DNA of 51,655 bases from VEQN01 sp036405975 (GTDB lineage Bacteria > Patescibacteriota > Minisyncoccia > Phycocordibacterales > CAIZLB01): assembly GCA_036405975.1 (NCBI GenBank), contig DASWWM010000027.1, positions 1-51,655 on the forward strand. The letters run 5' to 3'. Positions 1-7,862 of the stretch are shown piece after piece (the stretch's first letter is position 1; each line of letters begins with the position of its first letter). Below the pieces are notes generated by a model that saw only the letters and a list, made by a program, of their open reading frames with translations, was not told where the DNA came from and did not search any database. The translations under genes and the position numbers were made by a program.

Positions 1-360
1 CACCACCTTTACCGCATGGGCTCCCTGGAGAACCATGGCGATGACCGGACCACTTGTGAAGTATCGGGTAAGCCGCCCGAGGATCTTCTGTGCTAGTTCC
101 ATAGGGTCATTCGAGGGCGGCGTCTGGCCCTTATCCACAAAGCCTTTTATGCTCTTTTCGCCCACAGCCTGCATCCATCCTGGATCAAGAGTGTAATGCT
201 TCTGGACCATGTCAGCTGTCGGGACCATAAGCTTCATGCCCACTATTTTCAGGCCAATTCTTTCATACCGGCCGATAATCTCCCCTACCAAAGTCCTCTG
301 GATGGCATCCGGCTTGATAATGACCAATGTCCGTTCATGTTTGTGGTGTGGATGTGTCAT
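1..360 (-). CDS. ndk: Nucleoside diphosphate kinase, C-terminus outside window
   Basis: Reading leftward from the ATG at 358-360, the 120 visible residues contain the Ndk N-terminal strand ERTLVIIKPDAIQR and later SGPVIAMVLQGAHAV, the conserved segment that precedes the catalytic histidine. Ndk transfers the gamma phosphate from ATP to other NDPs through a phospho-histidine; that histidine lies beyond the window edge. Between the two motifs is a longer loop (KGQTPPSNDPMELAQK), which I recall in some archaeal-type and CPR Ndk proteins. The start is supported by a -10 TATATT (367-372) with extended TGC, only 6 bases upstream. The gene is the last of a minus-strand run after the TraG-like ATPase. 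Confidence 0.9.
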   Translation of the reverse strand, partial: MTHPHHKHERTLVIIKPDAIQRTLVGEIIGRYERIGLKIVGMKLMVPTADMVQKHYTLDPGWMQAVGEKSIKGFVDKGQTPPSNDPMELAQKILGRLTRYFTSGPVIAMVLQGAHAVKVV

Positions 361-366
361 GCATCC

Positions 367-372
367 AATATA
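367..372 (-). promoter_or_regulatory. Extended -10 promoter of ndk
   Basis: On the minus strand this reads TGC-TATATT. It ends 6 bases before the ATG, so transcription should start at or next to the start codon. It lies just past the stop codon of the upstream ATPase gene. No good -35 is visible. Confidence 0.5.
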
Positions 373-376
373 GCAC

Positions 377-3247
377 CTAGAGACTGAACCTCGAAGTGGG
401 CCTCGGAGCGACAGGTTCAACCGGCTCTTTCTTGTATTTCTCCATGATGAGCCCCTCAACGATGTCCCGGTTCTGTCCGTATTTGAGATATGAAAGCTCC
501 TTCAAGTTTTCAGCGACCTTATCATTGCCTTGTTTTGGCCATATAAATTCTATGTTAAACGGACGCGTCGGCTTCCCTCCCGCGAGCATCTTCACATAGC
601 AGTTCATATTGTCGATATTCATAATGTCGTTTGATGTGAAGATTGGCTCAAACTGCTTCTCAAGGAATTCCGCATCTTCAGCACCCACTCTGAATACGGC
701 CATATTTCCGACATTTCCGAATACGGCATCCTTGATGTCTTCGTCGAGCTGCCCGATGAACTGATGCGCCATCGTGAGCGAGAGCTTGTACTTTCGTGCC
801 TCAGAAAGGATGGTACCGATCGAGGGAGTGGTAATGTTTTGGAACTCGTCTATGTATAGGTAGAACGGATTCATATCCTTGCCGAATGAGTCCACCCGCG
901 AAAGCGCTGCCATGAGAATCTTTCCTACGAGGATGAGACCGATGAGTGACGAGTTGATATCGCCAAGTCTTCCCTTCGCAAGGTTAACAAGCAGGATCTT
1001 CTTATTGTCCATGATTTCCCTGAAATTGAAGCTGGACCTCTCCTGAGCGATGATCGGCCGCATGATATCGTTCGCAAGGAATACGTCGAATTTGCTTGTG
1101 ATATACGGCACCATATTCTGAAGCGCCCCTTCTCCGCCGGCCTTCTCTGCAATGTCTTTCCAGAATTGAACAACGACGGGATTCTTGCATCGAGCAAGTT
1201 TCATCTCCCTGAAGCTCTTGTTGGCCATGACTCGCGAGACATCGAGAAGGGTCGAGCCGCTGTCCGGATCCTCGATGACAAGCATCGTTGCATTTCGGAA
1301 GTACTGCTCGAACATTGGACCCATAGACTCGGGAACGCCTCCGTATAGCTTTTGGAAAATGCTGAAAAGCTCATTGACCACGAATGTTTTCTGCTCTGGA
1401 TATGCCCGGTTGTACTCAAGCATGTTTAGGGCCATAGGTCGGTCGATATGACTCGGGTCAAAGTAAATGACATCGTCGTATCTTTCCTTCGGAATATGGG
1501 CAAGGATGTCCTGCACGTCAGAACCATGCGGATCGATGAAGCATACGCCGTCTCCGTTCTTTATGTCCTGGATGATCATATTTCGAAGCATCGTGGACTT
1601 GCCGGTACCGGTCTGACCGATGGCATAGAAATGCCGCATTCGGTCTTCAGATGATATGAAAATATCTGTTTCAGCGTTCCTGTGCCTGTTCTTTCCGAGA
1701 TACAGGTTCGGCTTTCCCGTATGGCCCGAAATGCCAGGGAGGCCGAGAGGGGCCGGCGCGCTCCCTGCTTTTGTCTGCTTCAACTGGTGCGCGCCGGCAA
1801 TGCCCTCAGTCGGAAAATGCATGACCGTCGCAAGCTCCCTGATGGAAACAGGAAGGACCTCTTCCTTCTTGAACATCCGGTACGAGAACCCGTGGAGCAT
1901 ATCGGCAAGGGCGACGCCTTCCTTTCGCTCGAATCCGATGGCATTTCCGAGAGAGTTCTCAAACTGCCCGAAAGAAGACTCGATGCTCGCAAGGATCTCC
2001 TCTGCCCTGCTTCGGTACTGAGCAGAAGCCACAAGCCGCATATTTGCCTCAATGATCGGAGTCGAGAGCTTCGCAGTGATCTGCTCGACAGCTATGGCAT
2101 CAACGACCTTCGGCTTGTCATCCTTCTTGTCCGAATCTTTCGATGACAGTTCCTTCGCAGCCTCCTTGCTCATTTCCTTGAATGACTTCTTGAAGCTTCC
2201 CCAAAGCGTATGCTGAATGTCGGTCGCCTTCTTGACTGACTCTCCCTTTTGGATTTCGTCGAGAGACTCCTTGTACAGTTTCGTATAGTACTCGCCGGCC
2301 GGATTGAAGACGATCTGGATCGATGCCCCTTCCCCGTCCTTTGTCAGCTTCGAAAGCGCATTCAGTATCACATTGAGCGGATCATAGTCGAACTGCTCAT
2401 ACGTCTTGATCGGATAGATTTCCCTTCGTGCCTGCCGTGCGACCGACCCCAAAGAGACTCCTTCCTCATTGAAAATATTGTAATCATCTTTTTTCTCCTC
2501 GATCTTTGCATTTGGAAAAATAGAAAGAAACTGCTTCTCAAAAAGATCCCTCCTTGCGTCAGGGACTGATACATAAAATACGAATTCCTCTCCCCCGTTT
2601 GCAACGGCAAGCTCAATTGCAAACTGTCCCTCTCCGTCAGTGCCGGAACCGGCACCTGATCCCAGAAGCATGCCGGCATAAAACTGCTCCATGGAAGACA
2701 GGAGTTCTTTCAGGGTCTTTTTCTGCTCATTTCGGTCACCCTTGAACTCGGGCAATGCCACCTCGAAAAGCGTTCTTCTGAGAGCTTTGATTTCAGGGAT
2801 ATTTTCCTTGAGGCCCTGCATTGGCAGCCCCTTCTTGAGGAATTCAACGAGAAACCTGTGAAAATCATCGTCCAAATGTGGGTTATTGAGACCTCGCGCA
2901 ACCTGGATGGCATTAAGGACTCCCCGTTCCTGAATGAGAGCAAGCAGCTCTTCCATTCGCTTGTCATGCCGTTCAGGAGAGAGTTCGAGAATTATTTCCC
3001 ACTGTTCCTGAGGAGCGGCCCTGAAGCTTTCATGAAGGACTTTGTCCGCATCCTGCTTGCTGTAATGCGACAGTTCCTCGGAGATGGCTCGCTCACGCTC
3101 GTATCGCTCCCCCGCTGACTCATTTGTCATGGATGCTTGCTCGCGATCCATGACCACTTTTCGAAGATACTGAAGTTCCTCTTCTACTGAAGAGAATTGT
3201 TTTCCTTCATACTGACTCCCTTCGGATTTTAAAGACTCTCGCTCCAT
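377..3247 (-). CDS. TraG/VirB4-like type IV secretion family ATPase
   Basis: A 956-residue protein. Residues 1-90 are charged and helical. A P-loop, GQTGTGKST, is at 544-552, followed by FIDPHGSDVQDI. A Walker B, FYLYIDEFQN, has D800-E801, and the AHQFIGQLDEDI segment typical of TraG/TraD/VirB4 and HerA-like DNA-pumping ATPases follows. The family energises transfer of DNA or protein across membranes, or moves along DNA. The large N-terminal half before the P-loop resembles the long membrane-associated region of CPR homologues, but I cannot name its domain. No other conjugation genes are nearby, so conjugation is not supported; a role in DNA handling or secretion is inferred. It has its own extended -10 promoter. 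Confidence 0.8.
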   Translation of the reverse strand: MERESLKSEGSQYEGKQFSSVEEELQYLRKVVMDREQASMTNESAGERYERERAISEELSHYSKQDADKVLHESFRAAPQEQWEIILELSPERHDKRMEELLALIQERGVLNAIQVARGLNNPHLDDDFHRFLVEFLKKGLPMQGLKENIPEIKALRRTLFEVALPEFKGDRNEQKKTLKELLSSMEQFYAGMLLGSGAGSGTDGEGQFAIELAVANGGEEFVFYVSVPDARRDLFEKQFLSIFPNAKIEEKKDDYNIFNEEGVSLGSVARQARREIYPIKTYEQFDYDPLNVILNALSKLTKDGEGASIQIVFNPAGEYYTKLYKESLDEIQKGESVKKATDIQHTLWGSFKKSFKEMSKEAAKELSSKDSDKKDDKPKVVDAIAVEQITAKLSTPIIEANMRLVASAQYRSRAEEILASIESSFGQFENSLGNAIGFERKEGVALADMLHGFSYRMFKKEEVLPVSIRELATVMHFPTEGIAGAHQLKQTKAGSAPAPLGLPGISGHTGKPNLYLGKNRHRNAETDIFISSEDRMRHFYAIGQTGTGKSTMLRNMIIQDIKNGDGVCFIDPHGSDVQDILAHIPKERYDDVIYFDPSHIDRPMALNMLEYNRAYPEQKTFVVNELFSIFQKLYGGVPESMGPMFEQYFRNATMLVIEDPDSGSTLLDVSRVMANKSFREMKLARCKNPVVVQFWKDIAEKAGGEGALQNMVPYITSKFDVFLANDIMRPIIAQERSSFNFREIMDNKKILLVNLAKGRLGDINSSLIGLILVGKILMAALSRVDSFGKDMNPFYLYIDEFQNITTPSIGTILSEARKYKLSLTMAHQFIGQLDEDIKDAVFGNVGNMAVFRVGAEDAEFLEKQFEPIFTSNDIMNIDNMNCYVKMLAGGKPTRPFNIEFIWPKQGNDKVAENLKELSYLKYGQNRDIVEGLIMEKYKKEPVEPVAPRPTSRFSL

Positions 3248-3255
3248 GTGCTAAC

Positions 3256-3261
3256 AGTATA
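3256..3261 (-). promoter_or_regulatory. Extended -10 promoter of the TraG-like ATPase
   Basis: On the minus strand this reads TGC-TATACT, 8 bases before the ATG. There is no SD in the short gap, so the message is predicted to be nearly leaderless. Confidence 0.5.
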
Positions 3262-3278
3262 GCAAAAGTTTTGATTTG

Positions 3279-4091
3279 CTATCGCACAGTAAGCACTTCT
3301 GCTCCATCTTCGGTGATGGCAATCGTATGTTCAAAGTGAACGCTCCTCCTCCTGTCTGTCGTTCGGAGCGTGTATCCGTCTGAATCGAGGTACGTCTCTC
3401 CAGACTTCTCGTTAATGATAGGCTCGATGGCAATGACCGCTCCCGGCTTAAGAACGGGCCCCTGTCCTGGCTTTCCATAGTTTGGAATGAATGGATCTTC
3501 GTGGACAGAGAATCCTACGCCATGTCCGCCGAGATACTCGGCCATATTGAACCCGTACGTCTGGTGATAGTATGAAAATGCTTTGTCGATGGCATGACCG
3601 ACGTCGCCCGTCTTGATTCCATTTGGAAAATCCGTCTTCCAGTTCTTGCAGGCTTCGATTGCCGCATCGAGCGCTTCCTTTCCTGCCTGAAGAAGCTTCC
3701 TTCCCTTCTCGTCTGTCTTGTCAGGCCCTCCTGCAGAAACCGTGATCGCACTGTCTACCACTCGCCCTTTGTAAGTGATTCCCATGTCGAGCACGACGAT
3801 GTCTCCGTCATTGATAGTAAACGGCTTCTCATTTGGAATGCCATGGACGACTGCGTCATTTACAGAAAGGCAGAGTGCCGCAGGAAAAGGACGGTCAGCA
3901 CCGTAGGGCTTGTATCCCAAGAAGGCAGGAACGGCACCTGCTTCCGCCGTCAGTTTCCGAGCAAGGTTTTCAAGCTCAAGGGAGGAAACGCCGCCGACAG
4001 TCGCCTTTTCCAGTTCCGTCAGAATACGGCCCAAAATAGCCCCGGCTTCCCGGAGAGTCTTGATGTCCTGTTCTGTCTTAAGCTGAATCAT
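3279..4091 (-). CDS. map: Type I methionine aminopeptidase
   Basis: A 270-residue cytosolic enzyme that removes the initiator methionine from new proteins. The five metal ligands of the family are visible: two Asp in LDMGITYKGRVVDSA, the His in GHGVGFSVHEDP, the Glu in AIEPII and the Glu in FEHTIAI. There is no N-terminal zinc or SH3 extension, as expected for the bacterial type Ia enzyme. It follows adk by about 30 bases on the same strand, the classic secY-adk-map order, although here secY is several kilobases away. Confidence 0.95.
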   Translation of the reverse strand: MIQLKTEQDIKTLREAGAILGRILTELEKATVGGVSSLELENLARKLTAEAGAVPAFLGYKPYGADRPFPAALCLSVNDAVVHGIPNEKPFTINDGDIVVLDMGITYKGRVVDSAITVSAGGPDKTDEKGRKLLQAGKEALDAAIEACKNWKTDFPNGIKTGDVGHAIDKAFSYYHQTYGFNMAEYLGGHGVGFSVHEDPFIPNYGKPGQGPVLKPGAVIAIEPIINEKSGETYLDSDGYTLRTTDRRRSVHFEHTIAITEDGAEVLTVR

Positions 4092-4120
4092 GAGGCTACT
4101 CTACACCAAATAAGGGCCTT

Positions 4121-4726
4121 TTACCAACTGATTTTCTCAAAAATATCCGCTGTCACCTTCTCTATAGATTGCTCCCCGTTAACATGTACAAACTGATATC
4201 CGGGATGCGATGCGAAGTATTTCACCGCAGGATATACGTCAGTATCGAACCAGCCAAGCCTCCGCTCTATTGTTTCCGGAGCCATGTCATCCGGCCGCCC
4301 TTCCTTGACCGATCTCTCCTTGAGCCGCTCACGTGACCACTCCCTTGAAACGTCAATGTAAACCACCACGGGCTTTTCCCTGCCATAGAACGTTATCGAT
4401 GAGTCGAATACGAGTGCCTCCTCATACGAACGAGGCATGCCGTCGACAATAAGATGCTCCTTTCCTGTCATTTCCTCGATAAGCACATGTGCCCAATTCC
4501 ATACGGCCAGAAAGTCAGGCTGTCGCCTACCCGTCTCTGCAATATGTGCAGCAAGCTTGTTTGAGTACGTATCCCCTTTTATGAAGTCCCTGAATCGAGC
4601 ACCTGTCTCGAGATGAAGTATTGGCAGTTTCTGCTGAGCCGCTTCAAGCCGTTCGACTAGGATCTTAACTTGTGTCCCTTTTCCGGAACCCGACCTGCCG
4701 ATGAAGATGAATGTTTTGGGTGACAT
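4121..4726 (-). CDS. adk: Adenylate kinase, short-LID form
   Basis: A 201-residue enzyme that interconverts AMP, ADP and ATP. It has the P-loop GRSGSGKGTQ at residues 10-19, the AMP-binding DGMPRSYEEA (DGFPR family motif) and the LID-flanking Arg pair in ETIERRLGWF. No four-cysteine zinc LID is present and the protein is shorter than the usual 215-220 residues, so it is a short-LID form. It is the first gene of the adk-map pair. A TATACT box (4748-4753) lies 21 bases upstream of the ATG; no SD is present. Confidence 0.93.
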   Translation of the reverse strand: MSPKTFIFIGRSGSGKGTQVKILVERLEAAQQKLPILHLETGARFRDFIKGDTYSNKLAAHIAETGRRQPDFLAVWNWAHVLIEEMTGKEHLIVDGMPRSYEEALVFDSSITFYGREKPVVVYIDVSREWSRERLKERSVKEGRPDDMAPETIERRLGWFDTDVYPAVKYFASHPGYQFVHVNGEQSIEKVTADIFEKISW

Positions 4727-4747
4727 GATGTCGCTTGTTTCGAATAC

Positions 4748-4753
4748 AGTATA
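4748..4753 (-). promoter_or_regulatory. Putative -10 of the adk-map operon
   Basis: TATACT on the minus strand, 21 bases before the adk ATG. No convincing -35. It is back to back with the -10 of the divergent gene at 4791. Confidence 0.35.
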
Positions 4754-4776
4754 TACCTTCCTCTATTTTTTTGAGG

Positions 4777-4782
4777 TATGAT
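4777..4782 (+). promoter_or_regulatory. -10 of the small plus-strand gene at 4791
   Basis: TATGAT ends 8 bases before the ATG at 4791. It fits the leaderless pattern seen elsewhere in the window. No strong -35. Confidence 0.4.
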
Positions 4783-4790
4783 ATTCACAA

Positions 4791-5195
4791 ATGACATACG
4801 AGAATCAACCCAATGCATTCGAATCGGACGCGTCCTTTGTCCGAGCCCGAGAACTCGAGGAACAATATAAAGACAGGTATATCAACGTTTCCAGAAATGG
4901 TGCGCGAATGAATCCACCTCGAAATATCCAGCGAGAAAGGAGCGAACTTATGGATTCGCTTACAGATCCTGAGACCGGTGAAGCATACACAAGGGACGAG
5001 CTTGATCGTTTCTACCTCTTCCATGTCATTTCCGGCGGCGACATCAGCATGGGCTTCCCTTTTGACATGCAGCTCGATACCCCAGACGGCAAGTTCGAAG
5101 AGTTCATCGCCAGTTTGCCAGAGGTGGCACAAGAATCTGGGGAGAAAAGCGAGATGGCCAAAAAGGGCTACGAGATTCCGCCCTGGCTTAAGTAA
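4791..5195 (+). CDS. Hypothetical protein, 134 residues
   Basis: Not recognised. It is a soluble, acidic protein with no TM segment or signal peptide. The first half is charged (FVRARELEEQYKDRY, then RNIQRERSELMDSL) and the middle reads TDPETGEAYTRDELDRFYLF, like a small alpha-helical domain. Frequent CGA arginine codons match the native genes. The -10 box 8 bases before the ATG supports this start. The gene diverges from adk. A stem (5196-5203 with 5220-5227) directly after the stop has no T-run and is at best a weak terminator. Confidence 0.7.
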   Translation: MTYENQPNAFESDASFVRARELEEQYKDRYINVSRNGARMNPPRNIQRERSELMDSLTDPETGEAYTRDELDRFYLFHVISGGDISMGFPFDMQLDTPDGKFEEFIASLPEVAQESGEKSEMAKKGYEIPPWLK

Positions 5196-5503
5196 ATGCG
5201 GCCCTCACCCGAAAGCGAAGGCCGCATATGAAGCAGGGTTTAATTACCGTATTGTTTTGGGAATCTCCGATGGCTGACGCGATGCCTGGAGGTTCCAAGG
5301 ATCAGGACCCTGAATTCGTGAGTGTTTGAGACACGCCGCAATCTCAAGGACAGTTCCCGCATATAAACCCCCTTCTCGAACGGCGTGAGGTGCCGATCCA
5401 AAAGCGCCAAGGTACTTATGCTCATGGTACGCGATCAGTGTGTAGTTCAGACAGGATTGAGCCTGATTCAAGTATACGCCCGAATGCTGATACAATACAG
5501 GCA
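5196..5503. other. Intergenic stretch with a doubtful minus-strand ORF
   Basis: It begins with the stem noted after the 4791 gene. On the minus strand an open frame (5244-5504, TTG start, 86 codons) gives a protein-like sequence (NYTLIAYHEHKYLGAFG, then AACLKHSRIQGPDPWNLQ) without any in-frame ATG. A TATACT box sits on the minus strand at 5471-5476. It may be a small coding gene, a remnant, or an RNA; I cannot decide. The right end holds the promoter of the gene at 5504. Confidence 0.25.
5469..5496 (+). promoter_or_regulatory. Promoter of the 91-residue gene at 5504
   Basis: A weak -35, TTCAAG, an 18-base spacer, then -10 TACAAT at 5491-5496. The -10 ends 7 bases before the ATG, so the transcript should be leaderless. 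Confidence 0.4.
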
Positions 5504-5779
5504 ATGCCCAAACCTACGCACAAGAAACTGACCAGAAGCCATACCAGTGCCATCGAGAAAGTCGAGGAGGTCGTGGCGGTAATCCAGAAGCTGCCGGAGG
5601 TAAGCAAGATCTCGCTCGGAATCATAAAACATATCGGTGTCGGGAAGCCGACAGCAAAGTTCCATGCTATAACCGGAGGGTTCAAGGCGGTCATCAGAGG
5701 GAACATCTCGATACAAGAAATCTTCGTATACACCAAAGAGCCTGATACTGTTCAGAAAAAAATAAAATCCCTCATTTAA
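5504..5779 (+). CDS. Small conserved-looking protein, 91 residues
   Basis: I chose the ATG at 5504 (MPKPTHKKLTRSHT) over the longer frame that opens at 5390, because a -10 box ends 7 bases before it and the upstream codons lack protein-like character. The protein is basic, with a helix (TSAIEKVEEVVAVIQKL) followed by strands (VSKISLGIIKHIG, then AVIRGNISIQEIFVYTK). It resembles small CPR proteins that I would tentatively link to DUF2103, but this is memory of pattern, not a search. Function unknown. A T-run after TTGAGGGAT follows the stop. Confidence 0.65.
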   Translation: MPKPTHKKLTRSHTSAIEKVEEVVAVIQKLPEVSKISLGIIKHIGVGKPTAKFHAITGGFKAVIRGNISIQEIFVYTKEPDTVQKKIKSLI

Positions 5780-5812
5780 TTGAGGGATTTTTCATGTATC
5801 TTAATTTTAGGA

Positions 5813-7180
5813 CTATTTCTTAAGTCCCGAAACCGCATTATTGATTCCAGATCCATTTGCCGGAGATGCGACAGGAGTGATGGCTTCGATGACTGTATTT
5901 ACGGCTGCATCAACTGTCGCACCGACCGTTGCCGCAGCAGGAGCCGAGAAAAGCGCACTTGTCGCAGCCGCTGTACTTGTAGCAGCAACCGATGCGACGG
6001 ATGTCGTAGCATGAGCAGGTACAGCAGTCATGACATCTGCAGTGGCCGTTGCCGCCGAAGCGGATACATTAACCTTCGCAGAACTGCTTACGGATGCATG
6101 GCTTCCTGCGGGACTGGAAGTTGCAGGGCTTGCCATGAGAACGGCCGTAGCGGCAGCAGTGCCAGTGGTAGATGCGGTCGAGGCAATTCCATAGCTGGTA
6201 CCAGTCCTGATGCCTGCTTTGGCAAGCGTCCCTACAAGCGCCTGCGTGCCCTGCAATGACCTATGGGCGGTCTTCAGCGCCACGAACGCTTCGCCGTAGA
6301 GCCCCGCATTCATCTTTGCCCTTCCTTCGGCAACGAGCTTTGCGGCTTCATTGATCTGGGCATTAGCAGCAACGCCCGCCTCAGCAGCAATTCGCTCCCG
6401 CAAAACCTGACTGCCAACAAACTTCCTCACAGCCTCGATCTTTTCTTCGGATGCGGCGAGGCTTGCCTCGGCAGAAGATCTAACCTTCGCCTGGTCGCCT
6501 GAGTTGCTCGCCAGCGCCTCGGCCCGGACTCTTGTCTCAGTGATCGAAGTAAGCCTCCTTCCGACTTCTCCCGCAATGCTTTCCAAAGCAACCGCAGAAG
6601 CGCCGATACGGCCAGCTCCGTCAGAAAGGCCGTTCAATACCTGCTGGTGTGCAGCAAGCGAAGTCTCAAGATCAGAACTAATGGCGACAGCGACCCTTGC
6701 TCCTCCGGTCTGCTTCAGCTTCTTGATTGACTTCGATGCCGACTCTACGCTTGATGCGAATCGGGACTCGATAGCGGCTTTTGTTTCCACGTCGAGCTTT
6801 CCCATGACCGCAAGCCGTTCCGCTTCTTCGAGCCTTCGAGCCGCCTGGCTTGTCTTTATTTTTGCATTTGCCTCAGCACCAAAAGCAAGGAAAGACTCAA
6901 CGTTCTCATTGACGTTTATCTTTACCGAATAGAGGGCGTCGCCAGGAAGAGCTGAATTGGCGGCAAATGCCGTACCACAGCTTAGGGCAAGGACCAGTAT
7001 CAGAGCCGCAGGCGCAAGCCGTCGGATGCTAAAGAACGACATCGTGAATGGCGAACGGACAGGTCGGACAGCCTGTGCAGGGTGCTGTGCCATGAACGAT
7101 ACAAGGTTCTGACGGATCTGTGCCTTTTCCGCATCGGTCAGCCTCGCTTCTGTTGCTTTTTTTAGAATTCTTTCAGGCAT
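5813..7180 (-). CDS. DUF5667-like membrane-anchored protein, likely sigma-factor partner
   Basis: A 455-residue protein. Residues 1-50 are cytoplasmic with a helical start (KKATEARLTDAEKAQIRQNL). One TM lies at about 55-74, and an outside region begins with ALPGDALYSVKINV, the hallmark of DUF5667 domains, then long helices rich in Ala, Glu and Lys. The last 150 residues are a low-complexity Ala/Ser/Thr/Val tail. Its start overlaps the end of the ECF sigma gene by 8 bases, so the two are translationally linked. By position and topology it is a good candidate for an anti-sigma or envelope-sensing protein, but no zinc-binding anti-sigma motif (HxxxCxxC) is present. Confidence 0.75.
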   Translation of the reverse strand: MPERILKKATEARLTDAEKAQIRQNLVSFMAQHPAQAVRPVRSPFTMSFFSIRRLAPAALILVLALSCGTAFAANSALPGDALYSVKINVNENVESFLAFGAEANAKIKTSQAARRLEEAERLAVMGKLDVETKAAIESRFASSVESASKSIKKLKQTGGARVAVAISSDLETSLAAHQQVLNGLSDGAGRIGASAVALESIAGEVGRRLTSITETRVRAEALASNSGDQAKVRSSAEASLAASEEKIEAVRKFVGSQVLRERIAAEAGVAANAQINEAAKLVAEGRAKMNAGLYGEAFVALKTAHRSLQGTQALVGTLAKAGIRTGTSYGIASTASTTGTAAATAVLMASPATSSPAGSHASVSSSAKVNVSASAATATADVMTAVPAHATTSVASVAATSTAAATSALFSAPAAATVGATVDAAVNTVIEAITPVASPANGSGINNAVSGLKK

Positions 7181-7691
7181 GTTGTTTTAGGAAAATTTTT
7201 CTTAGCTTTTCGAGCCCTCGATGGATACGGACAGAGACGGTATTGTCGGACTCACCAGTAATGCTGACAATTTCGCTGATTTCGAGATTCTGAACGTATC
7301 TCATGAAAATAGTCTCGCCGTACGGATCCGGGACCTGAGAAATGAGTGCCATGGCTTCAGCGCCATCGATCCGGTCGATGATTGACTGGGTCTCGTCAAA
7401 GGAAGGCTCGAACCCTGCCTCATTGAGAACCTCAAGGGATTCTGATTTCCCCTTCCTCCTGGCCTGCTGTCGGTACTGGTCAATGACCAGATTTCCGGCG
7501 GTCTTGTACAGAAGGGCCCGCGTATTCTCTACGCTCTCTCCTTTTGCAAGGTAAATCCAGACTTTCATGAAGGTTTCTTGAACCATATCTTTCGCAAGCT
7601 CAGCGTTGCTCAGCTTGAATAGACAGAAGCGGTAAATGGCATCCGAATGGGCTTCATAGGCTTCGAGAAATGCTTCGTTCTTGTCATTCAT
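7173..7691 (-). CDS. ECF-type sigma-70 family RNA polymerase sigma factor
   Basis: A 172-residue protein with only sigma regions 2 and 4. Region 2 covers about residues 12-80 and includes AKDMVQETFMKVW and LLYKTAGNLVIDQYR. Region 4 covers about 110-168 (FMRYVQNLEISEIVSI, then VSVRIHRGLEKLRKIF, the recognition helix). It directs RNA polymerase to a special promoter set. It is followed by an overlapping membrane protein gene, the usual sigma/anti-sigma layout. A possible self-recognised promoter, TGAAAG-N16-CGTCTA, ends 5 bases from the start codon. Confidence 0.92.
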   Translation of the reverse strand: MNDKNEAFLEAYEAHSDAIYRFCLFKLSNAELAKDMVQETFMKVWIYLAKGESVENTRALLYKTAGNLVIDQYRQQARRKGKSESLEVLNEAGFEPSFDETQSIIDRIDGAEAMALISQVPDPYGETIFMRYVQNLEISEIVSITGESDNTVSVRIHRGLEKLRKIFLKQHA

Positions 7692-7696
7692 AGCTA

Positions 7697-7724
7697 TAGA
7701 CGATGGGTCCTGGTATTTCTTTCA
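7697..7724 (-). promoter_or_regulatory. Putative ECF-type autoregulatory promoter
   Basis: On the minus strand, TGAAAG (7719-7724), a 16-base spacer, then CGTCTA (7697-7702). This resembles ECF promoters of the TGAAAC-N16-CGTATA type rather than a housekeeping one. The start point would fall on the ATG itself. Autoregulation is inferred. Confidence 0.45.
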
Positions 7725-7790
7725 GGAGGACGCGCACTCTTCAGTCTCGCCCCATTAGCCCCGTATGTCAAGGAAAAGGCTGGGTACATA

Positions 7791-7832
7791 AAAAGGCGCC
7801 CGAAGCCTTGAATCGTGCTTCGGGCGCCTTTT
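7791..7832 (-). terminator. Strong bidirectional intrinsic terminator
   Basis: A 12-base-pair GC-rich stem (GGCGCCCGAAGC, 7795-7806, with 7817-7828) flanked by AAAA and TTTT. On the minus strand it ends the 7863-8594 gene and insulates the sigma factor gene. Confidence 0.85.
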
Positions 7833-7862
7833 GACGGCCAGGAGGAGCCGTTATGTCAAAAC

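Noticed and set aside
1682..2146. Plus-strand open frames of 100-150 codons inside the TraG-like ATPase gene
   Set aside because: The ATPase has continuous motifs over this region; the antisense frames have no protein-like features.
3594..4196. A 200-codon open frame antisense to map
   Set aside because: Same reason: opposite frame of a certain gene, no SD, -10 or motif.
5196..5227. Stem ATGCGGCC/GGCCGCAT as a terminator
   Set aside because: A 16-base loop and no T-run on either side; at most a weak RNA end or mRNA stabiliser.
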